Positions 24,415 to 33,115 of a DNA stretch of 42,803 bases are shown here, one piece after another. The notes below the pieces were generated by a model, which did no database searches, was not told the DNA's origin, and worked only from the letters and a program-made list of their open reading frames with translations. The stretch comes from Mycobacteriaceae bacterium 1482268.1 (GTDB lineage: Bacteria; Actinomycetota; Actinomycetes; Mycobacteriales; Mycobacteriaceae). The DNA lies in the NCBI GenBank assembly GCA_001665255.1, contig LZSH01000015.1, positions 1-42,803 on the forward strand. Direction: 5' to 3'. The translations under genes were made by a program, and so were the position numbers. The stretch's first letter is position 1. Each line of letters opens with the position of its first letter.

Positions 24415-25580
24415 AACTCGCCGGTGCCGCAGAGGGGTGGCTGGCCGCACACTACAGCGACTTGGTGGAGTGGCGCAGGCACATTCACGCCCACCCGGAG
24501 CTGGGGCGGCAGGAGTTCAGCACCACTCAATTCGTCGCGTCCCGGCTGGCCGACGCGGGCCTCAACCCGAAAGTGTTGCCCGGCGGCACCGGTCTGGTCT
24601 GCGATTTCGGGCCCGAGCACGGGCCGCGCATCGCGCTGCGCGCCGACATGGACGGGCTGCCGATGGCCGACCGTACCGGTACGCCGTACGCATCGGTGGT
24701 GCCGAACGTCGCGCATGCCTGTGGCCACGACGCACACACCGCGGTCCTGCTCGGCGCTGCGCTGGCGCTGAACTCCGTACCTGAGCTGCCGGTCGGGGTG
24801 CGGCTGGTGTTCCAGGCCGCCGAGGAGCTGATGCCCGGCGGCGCGATCGACGCCATCGCGGCGGGCGCGCTCACCGGGGTGTCGCGCATCTTCGCACTGC
24901 ACTGCGATCCGCGGCTGGCCGTCGGTCGCGTCGCGGTGCGGCCGGGGCCGATCACGTCGGCCGCCGACCATATCGAGGTGACCCTGCACAGCCAGGGCGG
25001 GCACACGTCGCGTCCTCATCTGACCGGCGACCTGGTGTACGGGCTCGGCACGCTGATCACCGGCGTGCCGGGAATCCTGTCGCGCCGCATCGACCCGCGC
25101 ACCAGCACGGTGATGGTGTGGGGAGCCGTCAACGCCGGGGTCGCGGCCAACGCCATTCCTCAGACCGGCATGCTCGCGGGCACGGTGCGCACGGCCAACC
25201 GCGACACCTGGCTGACGCTGGAAGCCATTGTCGGCGAGATCATCACCTCGCTGTTGGCGCCGCTGGCCATCGAGCACACACTGCACTACAAGCGCGGTGT
25301 ACCGCCGGTAGTCAACGAAGAGATCTCGACACGGATCCTGACGCACGCGATCGAGGCCATCGGGCCCGATGTGCTCGCCGATACCCGGCAGTCGGGCGGC
25401 GGCGAGGACTTCTCCTGGTACCTGGAAGAGGTGCCCGGCGCGATGGCACGGCTGGGGGTCTGGTCGGGCCGCGGCCCGCAGCTCGATCTACACCAGCCGA
25501 CGTTCGACATTGACGAGCGCGCGCTCGCGGTGGGCGTCCGCACACTGGTGAACATCGTCGAGCAGGCCGCCGCGTTCTAA
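24411..25580 (+). CDS. amiA1: M20-family amidohydrolase AmiA1-like
   Basis: This 389-residue second amidohydrolase is a paralogue of the preceding one, closer to the M20D (hippurate hydrolase, IAA-amino acid hydrolase) type. Motifs: RRHIHAHPELGRQEF, RADMDGLPMADRTG, HACGHDAHTAVLLGAA, VFQAAEELMPGGA (catalytic Glu), the lid SQGGHTSRPH, and GGEDFSWYLEEVPG near the end. It is coupled to amiB1 by a 4-nt overlap, so the two may share substrate or act in sequence. It converges on the GGCT-fold gene; a hairpin lies between. Confidence 0.93.
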   Translation: MKLAGAAEGWLAAHYSDLVEWRRHIHAHPELGRQEFSTTQFVASRLADAGLNPKVLPGGTGLVCDFGPEHGPRIALRADMDGLPMADRTGTPYASVVPNVAHACGHDAHTAVLLGAALALNSVPELPVGVRLVFQAAEELMPGGAIDAIAAGALTGVSRIFALHCDPRLAVGRVAVRPGPITSAADHIEVTLHSQGGHTSRPHLTGDLVYGLGTLITGVPGILSRRIDPRTSTVMVWGAVNAGVAANAIPQTGMLAGTVRTANRDTWLTLEAIVGEIITSLLAPLAIEHTLHYKRGVPPVVNEEISTRILTHAIEAIGPDVLADTRQSGGGEDFSWYLEEVPGAMARLGVWSGRGPQLDLHQPTFDIDERALAVGVRTLVNIVEQAAAF

Positions 25581-25588
25581 GCCGATTG

Positions 25589-25640
25589 ACTCTGCGGGGA
25601 CATCGCGATTTTGCGCATTCTCGCGATCTGTGCGCAGTCT
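25589..25640. terminator. Hairpin between convergent amiA1 and the GGCT-fold gene
   Basis: ATCGCGA (25602-25608) and TCGCGAT (25621-25627) form a perfect stem with a 12-nt loop; the outer arms CTGCG (25592-25596) and CGCAG (25633-25637) extend it with internal mismatches. Position between two stops suggests a bidirectional terminator. It resembles the palindrome at 2919-2973 (shared CTGCGGGGA..ATCGCGA pattern). Confidence 0.45.
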
Positions 25641-25654
25641 CGGCGTAGGGAAGG

Positions 25655-26134
25655 TTAGCCGGTGGTGCCGGGGCCGATGTTGCGCGACGGGCGATTACGG
25701 AGATCGCGAACGTATTCCTCTGGCGCGCCGGCGATTTCAGCGGCATCGGCCATCACACCGAGATAACGCGCCGAGGGCAGCCCGCCCTCCCACGCGTCGA
25801 CGACATACAGCCAGGCCAGCACGGGATCGGTGTTGGTGTCCGACGACAGCCGATCCACCCGGCACCGGATCTTCTTGTGCACCCCCAGCTCGGAACCCTC
25901 CCAGCGGTCGAGGTTCTGCTCGTCGGCCTCCGTCATGTCGTAGAGCACCACGAACACCTTCGATTGCGGATCCTCGACGAGGGTGGCCAGCGCGCCTTCC
26001 CAGCCGATGTCCTCGCCGCCGAAGGTCAGCCGCCAGCCGTGCAGCCATCCCGTGCCCGCCATCGGGGAATGCGGCGCCCGCTGCTGCATCTGTTCTGGAT
26101 GCATGTTGGACCCGTATGCGGCGTATATCGGCAC
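25655..26134 (-). CDS. Gamma-glutamylcyclotransferase-fold protein (Rv3304-like)
   Basis: This 159-residue GGCT/AIG2-fold protein starts MPIYAAYGSNMHPEQM, with the YGSN substrate loop, and has GWRLTFGGEDIGWEG, VFVVLYDMTEADEQNLDRWEG (with the Glu at the catalytic position) and YVVDAWEGGLPSARYLG. The family cyclises gamma-glutamyl amino acids or related amides, but the actual reaction in mycobacteria is unknown. GTG 26134 is preferred over TTG 26140 because a -10 box lies 6 nt upstream and the orthologue begins at this point. It diverges from lpdA. Confidence 0.88.
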   Translation of the reverse strand: MPIYAAYGSNMHPEQMQQRAPHSPMAGTGWLHGWRLTFGGEDIGWEGALATLVEDPQSKVFVVLYDMTEADEQNLDRWEGSELGVHKKIRCRVDRLSSDTNTDPVLAWLYVVDAWEGGLPSARYLGVMADAAEIAGAPEEYVRDLRNRPSRNIGPGTTG

Positions 26135-26140
26135 GGGCAA

Positions 26141-26193
26141 AGCCTAAGGCTTCGCCCTCCATGTGGGCGATCAACCGCACGCTTGGCTAGGTT
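26141..26193. promoter_or_regulatory. Divergent leaderless promoters, GGCT-fold gene and lpdA
   Basis: Minus strand: TAGGCT (26146-26141), 6 nt, GTG at 26134. Plus strand: TAGGTT (26188-26193), 6 nt, GTG at 26200. Both are TANNNT boxes with identical spacing and both genes lack a Shine-Dalgarno, a symmetrical leaderless pair within 65 bp. Confidence 0.55.
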
Positions 26194-26199
26194 AGGGCG

Positions 26200-27615
26200 G
26201 TGGCTACCCGCATCGTGATCATCGGCGGCGGGCCCGCCGGCTACGAAGCGGCGCTGGTCGCCGCGGCCCGCGGTCGAGAGGTCGCCGAGGTCACCGTGGT
26301 CGACAGCGACGGCATCGGCGGGGCGTGCGTGTTGTGGGATTGCGTGCCGTCGAAAACGTTGATCGCGTCCACGGGTGTGCGCACTGAGCTGCGCCGCGCC
26401 GACGGCCTCGGCTTCGACATCGCCATCGAGGACGCCAAGATCTCGCTGTCGCAGATCCACAGCCGCGTCAAGACCCTGGCGCGGTCGCAGTCCGCCGACA
26501 TCGGCAGCCAGCTGCTGCGCGCAGGCGTCAACGTCGTCGCCGGCCGTGGCGAACTGGTCGATGACCTCCCCGGGATGGCGCACCACCGGGTGAGAGTCAC
26601 CACACACGACGGCAAAGTCGGGGTGTTGAAGGCCGACGTCGTGCTGATCGCCACCGGCGCCAGCCCGCGCGTGCTGCCCGGTGCGGTGCCCGACGGCGAG
26701 CGCATCCTCAATTGGCGTCAGCTCTACGACCTCGCAGACCTGCCGGAGCATCTGGTCATCGTCGGCTCCGGTGTCACCGGCGCCGAGTTCTGCAACGCCT
26801 ACACCGAACTCGGCGTCAAGGTCACCGTGGTGGCCAGCCGCGATCAAATCCTGCCGCATGAGGACTCCGACGCCGCCGCCGTCCTCGAGGACGCATTCCA
26901 CGAACGCGGCGTCTCGCTGGTCAAGAACGCCCGGGCCGAATCGGTCACCCGCGAAGCCGACGGTGTGGTGGTGACGATGACCGACGGCCGCACGGTGACG
27001 GGCAGCCACGCGTTGATGACGGTGGGCTCGGTGCCCAACACCTCCGGGCTCGGGCTGGAAAAGGTGGGAATCGAACTCGGGCCCGGCAATTACCTTCCGG
27101 TGGACCGCGTTTCGCGTACAACCGCCTCGGGCATTTATGCCGCCGGCGACTGTACGGGCTTGTTGCCGCTGGCGTCGGTCGCCGCCATGCAGGGGCGCAT
27201 CGCGATGTACCACGCGCTCGGCGAGGGCGTGTCCCCGATCCGGCTGCGCACTGTCGCCGCTGCCGTGTTCACCCGTCCCGAGATCGCCGCAGTCGGAGTG
27301 CCGCAAAGCAAGATCGACGACGGCACCGTGCCCGCCCGCACGATCATGCTGCCGCTGACCACCAACGCCAGAGCGAAGATGTCGCTGCTGCGACGCGGCT
27401 TCGTCAAGATCTTCTGCAGGCCCGCCACCGGCGTGGTGATCGGCGGCGTGGTGGTGGCGCCGATCGCCTCGGAATTGATCCTGCCGATCGCGCTCGCGGT
27501 GCAGAACAACCTCACGGTCACCGACCTGGCGGAGACCTTCTCCGTCTACCCGTCGCTGTCAGGGTCGATCACCGAGGCCGGCCGCAGGCTGATGGCGCAT
27601 GACGACCTCGACTGA
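26200..27615 (+). CDS. lpdA: LpdA-type flavoprotein NAD(P)H quinone reductase
   Basis: This 471-residue protein has the pyridine-nucleotide disulfide oxidoreductase fold: FAD loop VIIGGGPAGYEAAL, NAD loop IVGSGVTGAEFCNAY, second FAD site GIYAAGDCTGLLPLASVA, and dimerisation domain (VFTRPEIAAVG). In M. tuberculosis LpdA is a quinone reductase, not a lipoamide dehydrogenase. Here too the C-terminal His-x4-Glu base is replaced (YPSLSGSITEA). Unusually the redox site reads GGACVLWDCVPSK, so both cysteines of the CxxxxC pair (C43, C48) are present, while I recall only one in M. tuberculosis LpdA. It is followed 62 bp later by glpD2, as in M. tuberculosis. Confidence 0.93.
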   Translation: MATRIVIIGGGPAGYEAALVAAARGREVAEVTVVDSDGIGGACVLWDCVPSKTLIASTGVRTELRRADGLGFDIAIEDAKISLSQIHSRVKTLARSQSADIGSQLLRAGVNVVAGRGELVDDLPGMAHHRVRVTTHDGKVGVLKADVVLIATGASPRVLPGAVPDGERILNWRQLYDLADLPEHLVIVGSGVTGAEFCNAYTELGVKVTVVASRDQILPHEDSDAAAVLEDAFHERGVSLVKNARAESVTREADGVVVTMTDGRTVTGSHALMTVGSVPNTSGLGLEKVGIELGPGNYLPVDRVSRTTASGIYAAGDCTGLLPLASVAAMQGRIAMYHALGEGVSPIRLRTVAAAVFTRPEIAAVGVPQSKIDDGTVPARTIMLPLTTNARAKMSLLRRGFVKIFCRPATGVVIGGVVVAPIASELILPIALAVQNNLTVTDLAETFSVYPSLSGSITEAGRRLMAHDDLD

Positions 27616-27650
27616 CGTGCGCGCGCGGGCTCACCACGTAGCCTGGTACG

Positions 27651-27670
27651 TACTCACGAGTAACTAGGAG
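27651..27670 (+). promoter_or_regulatory. Palindrome and ribosome site before glpD2
   Basis: TACTC-AC-GAGTA (27651-27662) is a short palindrome, and AGGAG (27666-27670) is the Shine-Dalgarno. AGGAG lies 7 nt before GTG 27678, but only 4 nt before GTG 27675, which favours the second GTG. Confidence 0.4.
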
Positions 27671-27677
27671 TCCTGTG

Positions 27678-29435
27678 GTGAGCGACCCGATACCCGGTCC
27701 GGGCAGCGGGCAGACCCTTCTGGGCCCTGAGCAGCGTGCGACCGCGTGGGATCGGCTCGCCGTCGAGCAGTTCGATGTCGTGGTCGTCGGTGGCGGGGTG
27801 GTCGGTGCGGGTGCCGCACTCGATGCCGCGACTCGCGGCTTGAAGGTCGCCCTGGTAGAAGCGCGTGACTTCGCGTCGGGCACCTCGAGTCGCAGCAGCA
27901 AGATGTTTCACGGCGGGCTGCGCTACCTCGAACAGCTCGAGTTCGGACTCGTCAGGGAAGCGCTGCACGAGCGCGAGCTGTCGCTGACGACGCTGGCCCC
28001 GCACCTCGTCAAGCCGCTGCCTTTTCTGTTCCCCCTCACCCACCGGTGGTGGGAGCGGCCGTACGTGGCCGCCGGCATCTTTCTCTACGACCAACTCGGC
28101 GGGGCGAAATCCGTTCCGCCGCAAAAACATCTGCTCAAGGCGGGCGCGCTGCGGCTGGCGCCGGGGCTCAAGCGCAGCTCGCTGATCGGTGGCATCCGCT
28201 ACTACGACACCGTCGTCGACGACGCGCGGCACACGATGACGGTGGCGCGCACCGCTGCGCACTACGGTGCGGTGGTGCGCACGTCGACGCAAGTCGTCGC
28301 CCTGCTGCGCGAAGGTGACCGCGTCACCGGCGTCAAGATCCGCGACTCCGAGAACGGCGCCGTCGCCGAGGTCCACGGTCATGTCGTCGTCAACGCCACC
28401 GGGGTCTGGACCGACGAGATCCAGGCGCTGTCGAAGGAGCGCGGCCGGTTCCGGGTCCGCGCATCGAAGGGTGTGCACATCGTGGTGCCCCGCGATCGCA
28501 TCGTCAGCGAGGTCGCGATCATTCTGCGCACCGAGAAGTCGGTGCTGTTCGTCATCCCCTGGGGCACGCACTGGATCATCGGCACCACCGACACCGACTG
28601 GAACCTCGATCTGGCCCATCCCGCCGCGACCAAGGCGGACATCGACTACATCCTCACCCACGTCAACAAGGTGCTGGCCACGCCGCTCAGCCACGACGAC
28701 ATCGACGGGGTCTACGCCGGGCTGCGACCGCTGCTGGCGGGGGAGAGCGAGGAGACCTCGAAGCTGTCGCGCGAGCACGCCGTGGCGGTACCCGCGCCGG
28801 GGCTGGTCGCCATCGCGGGCGGCAAGTACACCACCTACCGGGTGATGGGCGAGGACGCCATCGACGCCGCGAGCGAATACATACCGGCCCGAGTGGCGCC
28901 GTCGATCACCGAGAAGGTGCCGCTGATGGGCGCCGACGGGTATTTCGCGCTGATCAACCAGACCGAGCACGTCGGCGCGATGTACGACCTGCATCCCTAC
29001 CGCGTCCGTCATCTGCTGGACCGCTACGGCTCGCAGATCGGTGAGGTGCTGGCGATGGCCAGCAAAGAAGGTGCAGCCCGGCCTGACCTTCTCGAACCGA
29101 TCACTGAAGCGCCGGTCTATTTGAAGGTTGAAGCCTGGTATGCCGCCGCCGCGGAAGGCGCGCTGCATCTCGAAGACATCCTGGCCCGGCGTATGCGGAT
29201 CTCGATCGAGTACCCCCACCGCGGCGTCGACTGCGCCCGCGAGGTCGCCGAGGTGGTTGCGCCCGTATTGGGTTGGAGCGCAGAGGATGTGGACCGCGAG
29301 GTGAACACCTACATCGCGCGGGTCGACGCCGAGGTTCGGTCCCAACAGCAGCCCGACGACGAATCCGCCGACGCACTGCGGGCCGCCGCGCCCGAGGCGC
29401 GCGCCGAGATCCTCGAACCGGTGCCGCTGAATTGA
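27678..29435 (+). CDS. glpD2: Glycerol-3-phosphate dehydrogenase GlpD2
   Basis: This 585-residue FAD-dependent enzyme oxidises glycerol-3-phosphate to dihydroxyacetone phosphate at the membrane, passing electrons to quinone. Features: FDVVVVGGGVVGAGAALDAATRG (FAD fold, residues ~33-55), GTSSRSSKMFHGGLRYLEQ, GIRYYDTVVDDARHTM, VVNATGVWTDEI, WIIGTTDTDWNLD, GLRPLL, and IAGGKYTTYRVMGEDA; the C-terminal helical DAO_C domain ends EPVPLN. GTG 27678 is used, giving MSDPIPG, which aligns with the orthologue start. The stop overlaps the following gene (TTGA). Neighbouring lpdA may share the quinone pool. Confidence 0.96.
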   Translation: MSDPIPGPGSGQTLLGPEQRATAWDRLAVEQFDVVVVGGGVVGAGAALDAATRGLKVALVEARDFASGTSSRSSKMFHGGLRYLEQLEFGLVREALHERELSLTTLAPHLVKPLPFLFPLTHRWWERPYVAAGIFLYDQLGGAKSVPPQKHLLKAGALRLAPGLKRSSLIGGIRYYDTVVDDARHTMTVARTAAHYGAVVRTSTQVVALLREGDRVTGVKIRDSENGAVAEVHGHVVVNATGVWTDEIQALSKERGRFRVRASKGVHIVVPRDRIVSEVAIILRTEKSVLFVIPWGTHWIIGTTDTDWNLDLAHPAATKADIDYILTHVNKVLATPLSHDDIDGVYAGLRPLLAGESEETSKLSREHAVAVPAPGLVAIAGGKYTTYRVMGEDAIDAASEYIPARVAPSITEKVPLMGADGYFALINQTEHVGAMYDLHPYRVRHLLDRYGSQIGEVLAMASKEGAARPDLLEPITEAPVYLKVEAWYAAAAEGALHLEDILARRMRISIEYPHRGVDCAREVAEVVAPVLGWSAEDVDREVNTYIARVDAEVRSQQQPDDESADALRAAAPEARAEILEPVPLN

Positions 29436-30295
29436 GGCGCCCAGCGCCGTTGCCGCCGCGCGACGGGCTCGGCCCGGCACGGGTACGCCTCCGCGGCGGG
29501 GCGGTGCTGGTGGAGCTCGCGGACAGATTCGGCGAAGCCGGCGCGGCGAAAGTGCTTGCCGGAGAAGTGGTAGACGCAGACGGTGACGTGATCACCGCAG
29601 CCACTGTGCTGCCGCCGAATTCGTATGTCTACCTCTACCGGGATCCGCCCGACGAGGTGCCGGTGCCGTTCGACATTCCGGTGCTCTACCGCGACGAGAA
29701 CATCGTCGTAGTCGACAAACCACACTTCCTGGCGACGATGCCACGCGGCGGGCACGTCGCCCAGACGGCGACGGTGCGGCTGCGTCGCAAGCTAGACTTG
29801 CCGGAGCTCTCACCCGCCCACCGGCTGGACCGGCTGACGGCCGGGGTGCTGTTGTTCACGACGCGGCGCGAGGTGCGCGGCGCATACCAGACGATGTTCA
29901 CGCGCGGCGAGGTGCGCAAGACGTATCTGGCGCGGGCGGCGGTAGATCCAAAGCTCGAGTTCCCCATGACGGTTCGTAGCCGAATAGTGAAGCGGCGCAG
30001 TCAGTTACAGGCCGCTGAGGAGCCCGGCGAACCGAACGCTGAGACGCTGGTGGAGCATCGTGGCGACGGCCTTTATCGGCTGACACCGCGCACGGGCCGG
30101 ACCCATCAGTTGCGGGTACACATGGCGTCGCTGGGCTTGCCCATCATCGGAGACCCGTTGTATCCGAACGTCATCGACGTGGCGCGCGACGACTTTTCGA
30201 CGCCGCTGCTGCTGCTGGCGCACAGCATCGAGTTCGACGATCCGCTCGATGGATGTTTGCGTCGCTTCGAAAGCGGGCGCAGTATCAACGGGTGA
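29432..30295 (+). CDS. RluA-family pseudouridine synthase
   Basis: This 287-residue RNA-modifying enzyme is probably the Rv3300c orthologue. The catalytic HRLDRLTAGVLLF (D133) and RTGRTHQLRVHM motif are intact, with IVVVDKPHFL before the catalytic loop and PIIGDPLYP after it. The target uridine (23S rRNA or tRNA) cannot be inferred. The start is the TTG at 29432, overlapping the glpD2 stop as TTGA; no better start exists near the conserved PRDGLGPARVRLRGG. The end overlaps the DUF1330 gene as GTGA. Confidence 0.9.
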   Translation: MRRPAPLPPRDGLGPARVRLRGGAVLVELADRFGEAGAAKVLAGEVVDADGDVITAATVLPPNSYVYLYRDPPDEVPVPFDIPVLYRDENIVVVDKPHFLATMPRGGHVAQTATVRLRRKLDLPELSPAHRLDRLTAGVLLFTTRREVRGAYQTMFTRGEVRKTYLARAAVDPKLEFPMTVRSRIVKRRSQLQAAEEPGEPNAETLVEHRGDGLYRLTPRTGRTHQLRVHMASLGLPIIGDPLYPNVIDVARDDFSTPLLLLAHSIEFDDPLDGCLRRFESGRSING

Positions 30296-30675
30296 GTTCA
30301 CCCCTCGAGCCAACCGCCGAACAGATGGCCGCGTTGGCGGCGCGACCCGCCGATGCTCCGGTCGTCATGGTCAACCTGCTGAAGTTCCGCGCGGACGGTG
30401 GCCGCGAAAGCTATTTGCGATACGGGCAGGAGGTCGTGCCGCACCTGCAAAGGGCGGGCGCCACCGTTCGCTATGCCGGCGGCGCGCCGACGCAAGTCAT
30501 CGGCGACGGCGAAAAGCCTTGGTGGGACGCCATTGTGGTGGTCGAGTATCCGTCACCGGCGGCGTTCATCGACATGGTGACCGACGAGGACTACCTCAAG
30601 ATCCACGAATACCGTGCCGACGGCCTCGACCGCGGTGATCTGATCGCCACGTCGACGTGGACGATGGCCGACTAG
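30292..30675 (+). CDS. DUF1330-type dimeric alpha/beta-barrel protein
   Basis: This 127-residue protein has APVVMVNLLKFRADGGRESYLRYGQ, WWDAIVVVEYPSPAAFIDMV and HEYRADGLDRGDLIATSTW, the arrangement of DUF1330/ABM-like ferredoxin folds; it is similar to small EthD- or monooxygenase-like proteins. The function is unknown. The GTG start overlaps the preceding stop, and the next gene begins 2 nt after its TAG, so it belongs to the glpD2-rluA-type run of coupled genes. Confidence 0.8.
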   Translation: MSSPLEPTAEQMAALAARPADAPVVMVNLLKFRADGGRESYLRYGQEVVPHLQRAGATVRYAGGAPTQVIGDGEKPWWDAIVVVEYPSPAAFIDMVTDEDYLKIHEYRADGLDRGDLIATSTWTMAD

Positions 30676-30677
30676 AC

Positions 30678-31577
30678 GTGTACCTGATCACCGGCGCGGG
30701 CGGCGGCATCGGCAGCGTCAGTCGCACGGTTGTCGGATTGCTTCTCGACGACGGACTGCCCGTCCGCGCAATGGTGCGCCGTGACGACGACCGGGCGGCC
30801 GCGCTTCGCGACGTCGGAGCCGAAGTCGTCATCGGCGACCTGACCAACCCCCAGGACGTCGCCAACGCGATGAAGGGCGTCGACCGGATGTTCTTCAACA
30901 TGAGCGTCTCGCCCGATTACCTCACGGCGACGTCCATCGTGTGCGCCGTCGCGCTCGAGGCCTCGCCCGTCGAAGTCATCGTCAACATGTCGCAGATGAC
31001 GGTGTCGCAAATGACGCTGACGAGCACGTCGGAATCCACGCAGCACCGGCTGCACTGGTTGGCCGAGCACATCGTCAATTGGTCGGGTGTGCCCGCGGTG
31101 CATGTCCGTCCGACGGTGTTCATGGAGAACCCCCTGCTGACCGTGCTCGCCGCCGGTTCCATCCGCGACCGTGGCGCCCTGCTGCTTCCGTTCGGAAGCG
31201 GGCGGACGTCGCCCATCGCCGCCTACGACGTGGCGCGTGTGGTGGGGGCGATCCTGCGCGAGCCGGTGGGCCGCACCGGCTCCGTCTATGAGCTGACCGG
31301 CCCGCAGGTGCTCGATATCGACGGCCTCGCCGAGCAGTACTCTCGCGCGCTCGGCCGACCGGTGACCGCGCAAGACATGCCGCTCGACGAATGGAATGAG
31401 AACGTTCTCGGCCCGCTGGGACTGCCGCCGCATGTTGCGCAGCACATCGCCACCATGGCTCGCCTGCACCGCGAGGGCCGCTACGACCGCAGCACCGACG
31501 ACGTTGCGGCGATCACCGGCTTCCCGGCGCAGACGGTGGAGCAGTACGTGGCCGCCCACGCCGACGTGTTTAGCTGA
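30678..31577 (+). CDS. NmrA-like NAD(P)-binding protein
   Basis: This 299-residue atypical SDR begins YLITGAGGGIGSVSRTVVGLL (nucleotide-binding Gly motif) with RRDDDRAAALRDVGAEVVIGDL after it, typical of the NmrA/QOR2-type family. There is no obvious YxxxK catalytic pair; the middle region has MSQMTVSQMTL instead. It ends TVEQYVAAHADVFS. Members sense redox cofactor or reduce quinones. The GTG start at 30678 follows the previous stop by 2 nt. Confidence 0.85.
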   Translation: MYLITGAGGGIGSVSRTVVGLLLDDGLPVRAMVRRDDDRAAALRDVGAEVVIGDLTNPQDVANAMKGVDRMFFNMSVSPDYLTATSIVCAVALEASPVEVIVNMSQMTVSQMTLTSTSESTQHRLHWLAEHIVNWSGVPAVHVRPTVFMENPLLTVLAAGSIRDRGALLLPFGSGRTSPIAAYDVARVVGAILREPVGRTGSVYELTGPQVLDIDGLAEQYSRALGRPVTAQDMPLDEWNENVLGPLGLPPHVAQHIATMARLHREGRYDRSTDDVAAITGFPAQTVEQYVAAHADVFS

Positions 31578-31581
31578 CCGG

Positions 31582-32352
31582 GTGGACCGCAACTCATTCG
31601 ACCGTCTTTTCGACATGACCGACCGCACCGTCATCGTCACGGGTGGCACCCGCGGCATCGGCCTGGCCCTAGCCGAGGGATTCGTTCTTGCCGGCGCTCG
31701 CGTGGTAGTGGCCAGCCGGAAACCCGAGGCATGTGAACAGGCCGCCACTCATCTTCGGGATCTGGGCGGCCAAGCCATCGGCGTACCAACCCATTTGGGG
31801 ACAATCGAGGACCTCGGCGCACTCGTCGGTCGCACCGTCGACGAATTCGACGGCGTGGACGTGGTCGTGAACAACGCCGCAAACCCGTTGGCTCAGCCAT
31901 TGGGCGCGATGACGGCGGACGCGATGACCAAGTCCTACGAGGTCAATCTGCGCGGCCCCGTCTTCCTTGTTCAGGAAGCGCTTCCGCATCTGAAGGCCAG
32001 TGAGCACGCCGCGGTGCTGAACGTGGTGTCCATCGGCGCGATGATCTTCTCGCCCATGCTCTCCATCTACTCGTCGATGAAGGCCGCGATGCTGTCCTTC
32101 ACCCGGTCGATGGCCGCCGAGCTCGCCCACCACGGCATCCGCGTCAATGCGATCGCGCCCGGTCCGGTGGACACGTACATGATGCAGCAGAACCCGCAGG
32201 AGGCGGTCGACGGAATGGTCGGCAACACGCTGATGAAGAGGCTTGCCACACCAGATGAAATGGTCGGTCCGGCACTGCTGCTGTGTTCGGACGCGGGCAG
32301 CTACATGACCGGCACGGTCGTCATCGCTGACGGCGGCGGAACTCCTCGCTGA
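31582..32352 (+). CDS. Short-chain dehydrogenase/reductase (SDR)
   Basis: This 256-residue classical SDR has the cofactor motif TVIVTGGTRGIGLALAEG, VVVNNAANPL, catalytic Ser in VLNVVSIGAM, and YSSMKAAM (the YxxxK pair), then RVNAIAPGPVDTYM. The substrate is unknown; close relatives often act on acyl-CoA or lipid-derived carbonyls. GTG 31582 was chosen because MDRNSFDRLFDMTDRT is a conserved lead; ATG 31615 is possible. It overlaps the convergent enoyl-CoA hydratase gene by 32 bp. Confidence 0.9.
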   Translation: MDRNSFDRLFDMTDRTVIVTGGTRGIGLALAEGFVLAGARVVVASRKPEACEQAATHLRDLGGQAIGVPTHLGTIEDLGALVGRTVDEFDGVDVVVNNAANPLAQPLGAMTADAMTKSYEVNLRGPVFLVQEALPHLKASEHAAVLNVVSIGAMIFSPMLSIYSSMKAAMLSFTRSMAAELAHHGIRVNAIAPGPVDTYMMQQNPQEAVDGMVGNTLMKRLATPDEMVGPALLLCSDAGSYMTGTVVIADGGGTPR

Positions 32353-33106
32353 AGCGGGTCACCGCGCCGCCGCTCGACGCCAGGATCTGGCTGCGGTTCT
32401 CCACGTGCAGGGCCGCCTCGAGGCTCGACGCCTCCAAATTGGCCCACAACACCTGTTTGGTCGACTCCAGCCCGAATTCGCCATAGCCGCACAGAGTTTC
32501 AGCTACCGCCAGTGCATCGTCAAGTAACGACGCGTCATCCGACAACCGAGTGATCAAGCCCAGCCGCAGCGCCTCTTCGGCCTCGACGACGCGAGCGGTC
32601 AGGATCATGTCGAACGCCGGGCCCGCGCCGATGATGCGGGGGAGGGTGTAGCTGACGCCGATGTCGCATCCGCCGAGGCCGAGCTTGATGAACTGCGTGC
32701 AGAACCGCGCCGACGTGCTTGCCAGCCGGATGTCGCAGGCCGCCGCGATGCCGAAGCCACCGCCGTAGGCCGGCCCGTTGACGGCCGCGATGACCGGCTG
32801 GCGCAGTCGGTGGATCCGGGTGGTCAGATCCGCGATGCGCTCCTGCCACCGCATGCCCGACCGCGGGAACTCCAGCCCGGCGCCCGCACCCGGCGGATTC
32901 GGCGCGGTCAGGTCCAGACCCGAACAGAAGCCGCGACCGGCGCCGGTGAGCACGACCACCCGGCATTCGTCGCTCGCCGCAACGTCGTCGAGCGTGGCGT
33001 GCAGCGCCTCCACCAGTTCGTAGGACAGCGCGTTGAGCTTGTCGGGCCGATTCAGCGTGACGACGGTGATCTCGGGTCTCGGGCGGGTCAGTTCAAGGTC
33101 TGGCAT
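32321..33106 (-). CDS. Enoyl-CoA hydratase/isomerase (crotonase) family protein
   Basis: This 261-residue crotonase-fold protein has VTLNRPDKLNALSYELVEAL, VVLTGAGRGFCSGLDL (first oxyanion strand), and AAVNGPAYGGGFGIAAACDIRLA (second oxyanion-hole glycine and CoA site). Whether it is a hydratase or isomerase cannot be settled; an acidic residue at the catalytic position was not confirmed. It lies 9 nt downstream of the TetR gene, so the two are probably cotranscribed. Fatty-acid metabolism fits the desaturase divergent from that operon. Confidence 0.9.
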   Translation of the reverse strand: MPDLELTRPRPEITVVTLNRPDKLNALSYELVEALHATLDDVAASDECRVVVLTGAGRGFCSGLDLTAPNPPGAGAGLEFPRSGMRWQERIADLTTRIHRLRQPVIAAVNGPAYGGGFGIAAACDIRLASTSARFCTQFIKLGLGGCDIGVSYTLPRIIGAGPAFDMILTARVVEAEEALRLGLITRLSDDASLLDDALAVAETLCGYGEFGLESTKQVLWANLEASSLEAALHVENRSQILASSGGAVTRFSEEFRRRQR

Positions 33107-33115
33107 GAGAACACG

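Noticed and set aside
26200-27615. Lipoamide dehydrogenase of the pyruvate dehydrogenase complex
   Set aside because: The catalytic C-terminal His-x4-Glu is absent and the neighbours and closest match are LpdA-type quinone reductases.
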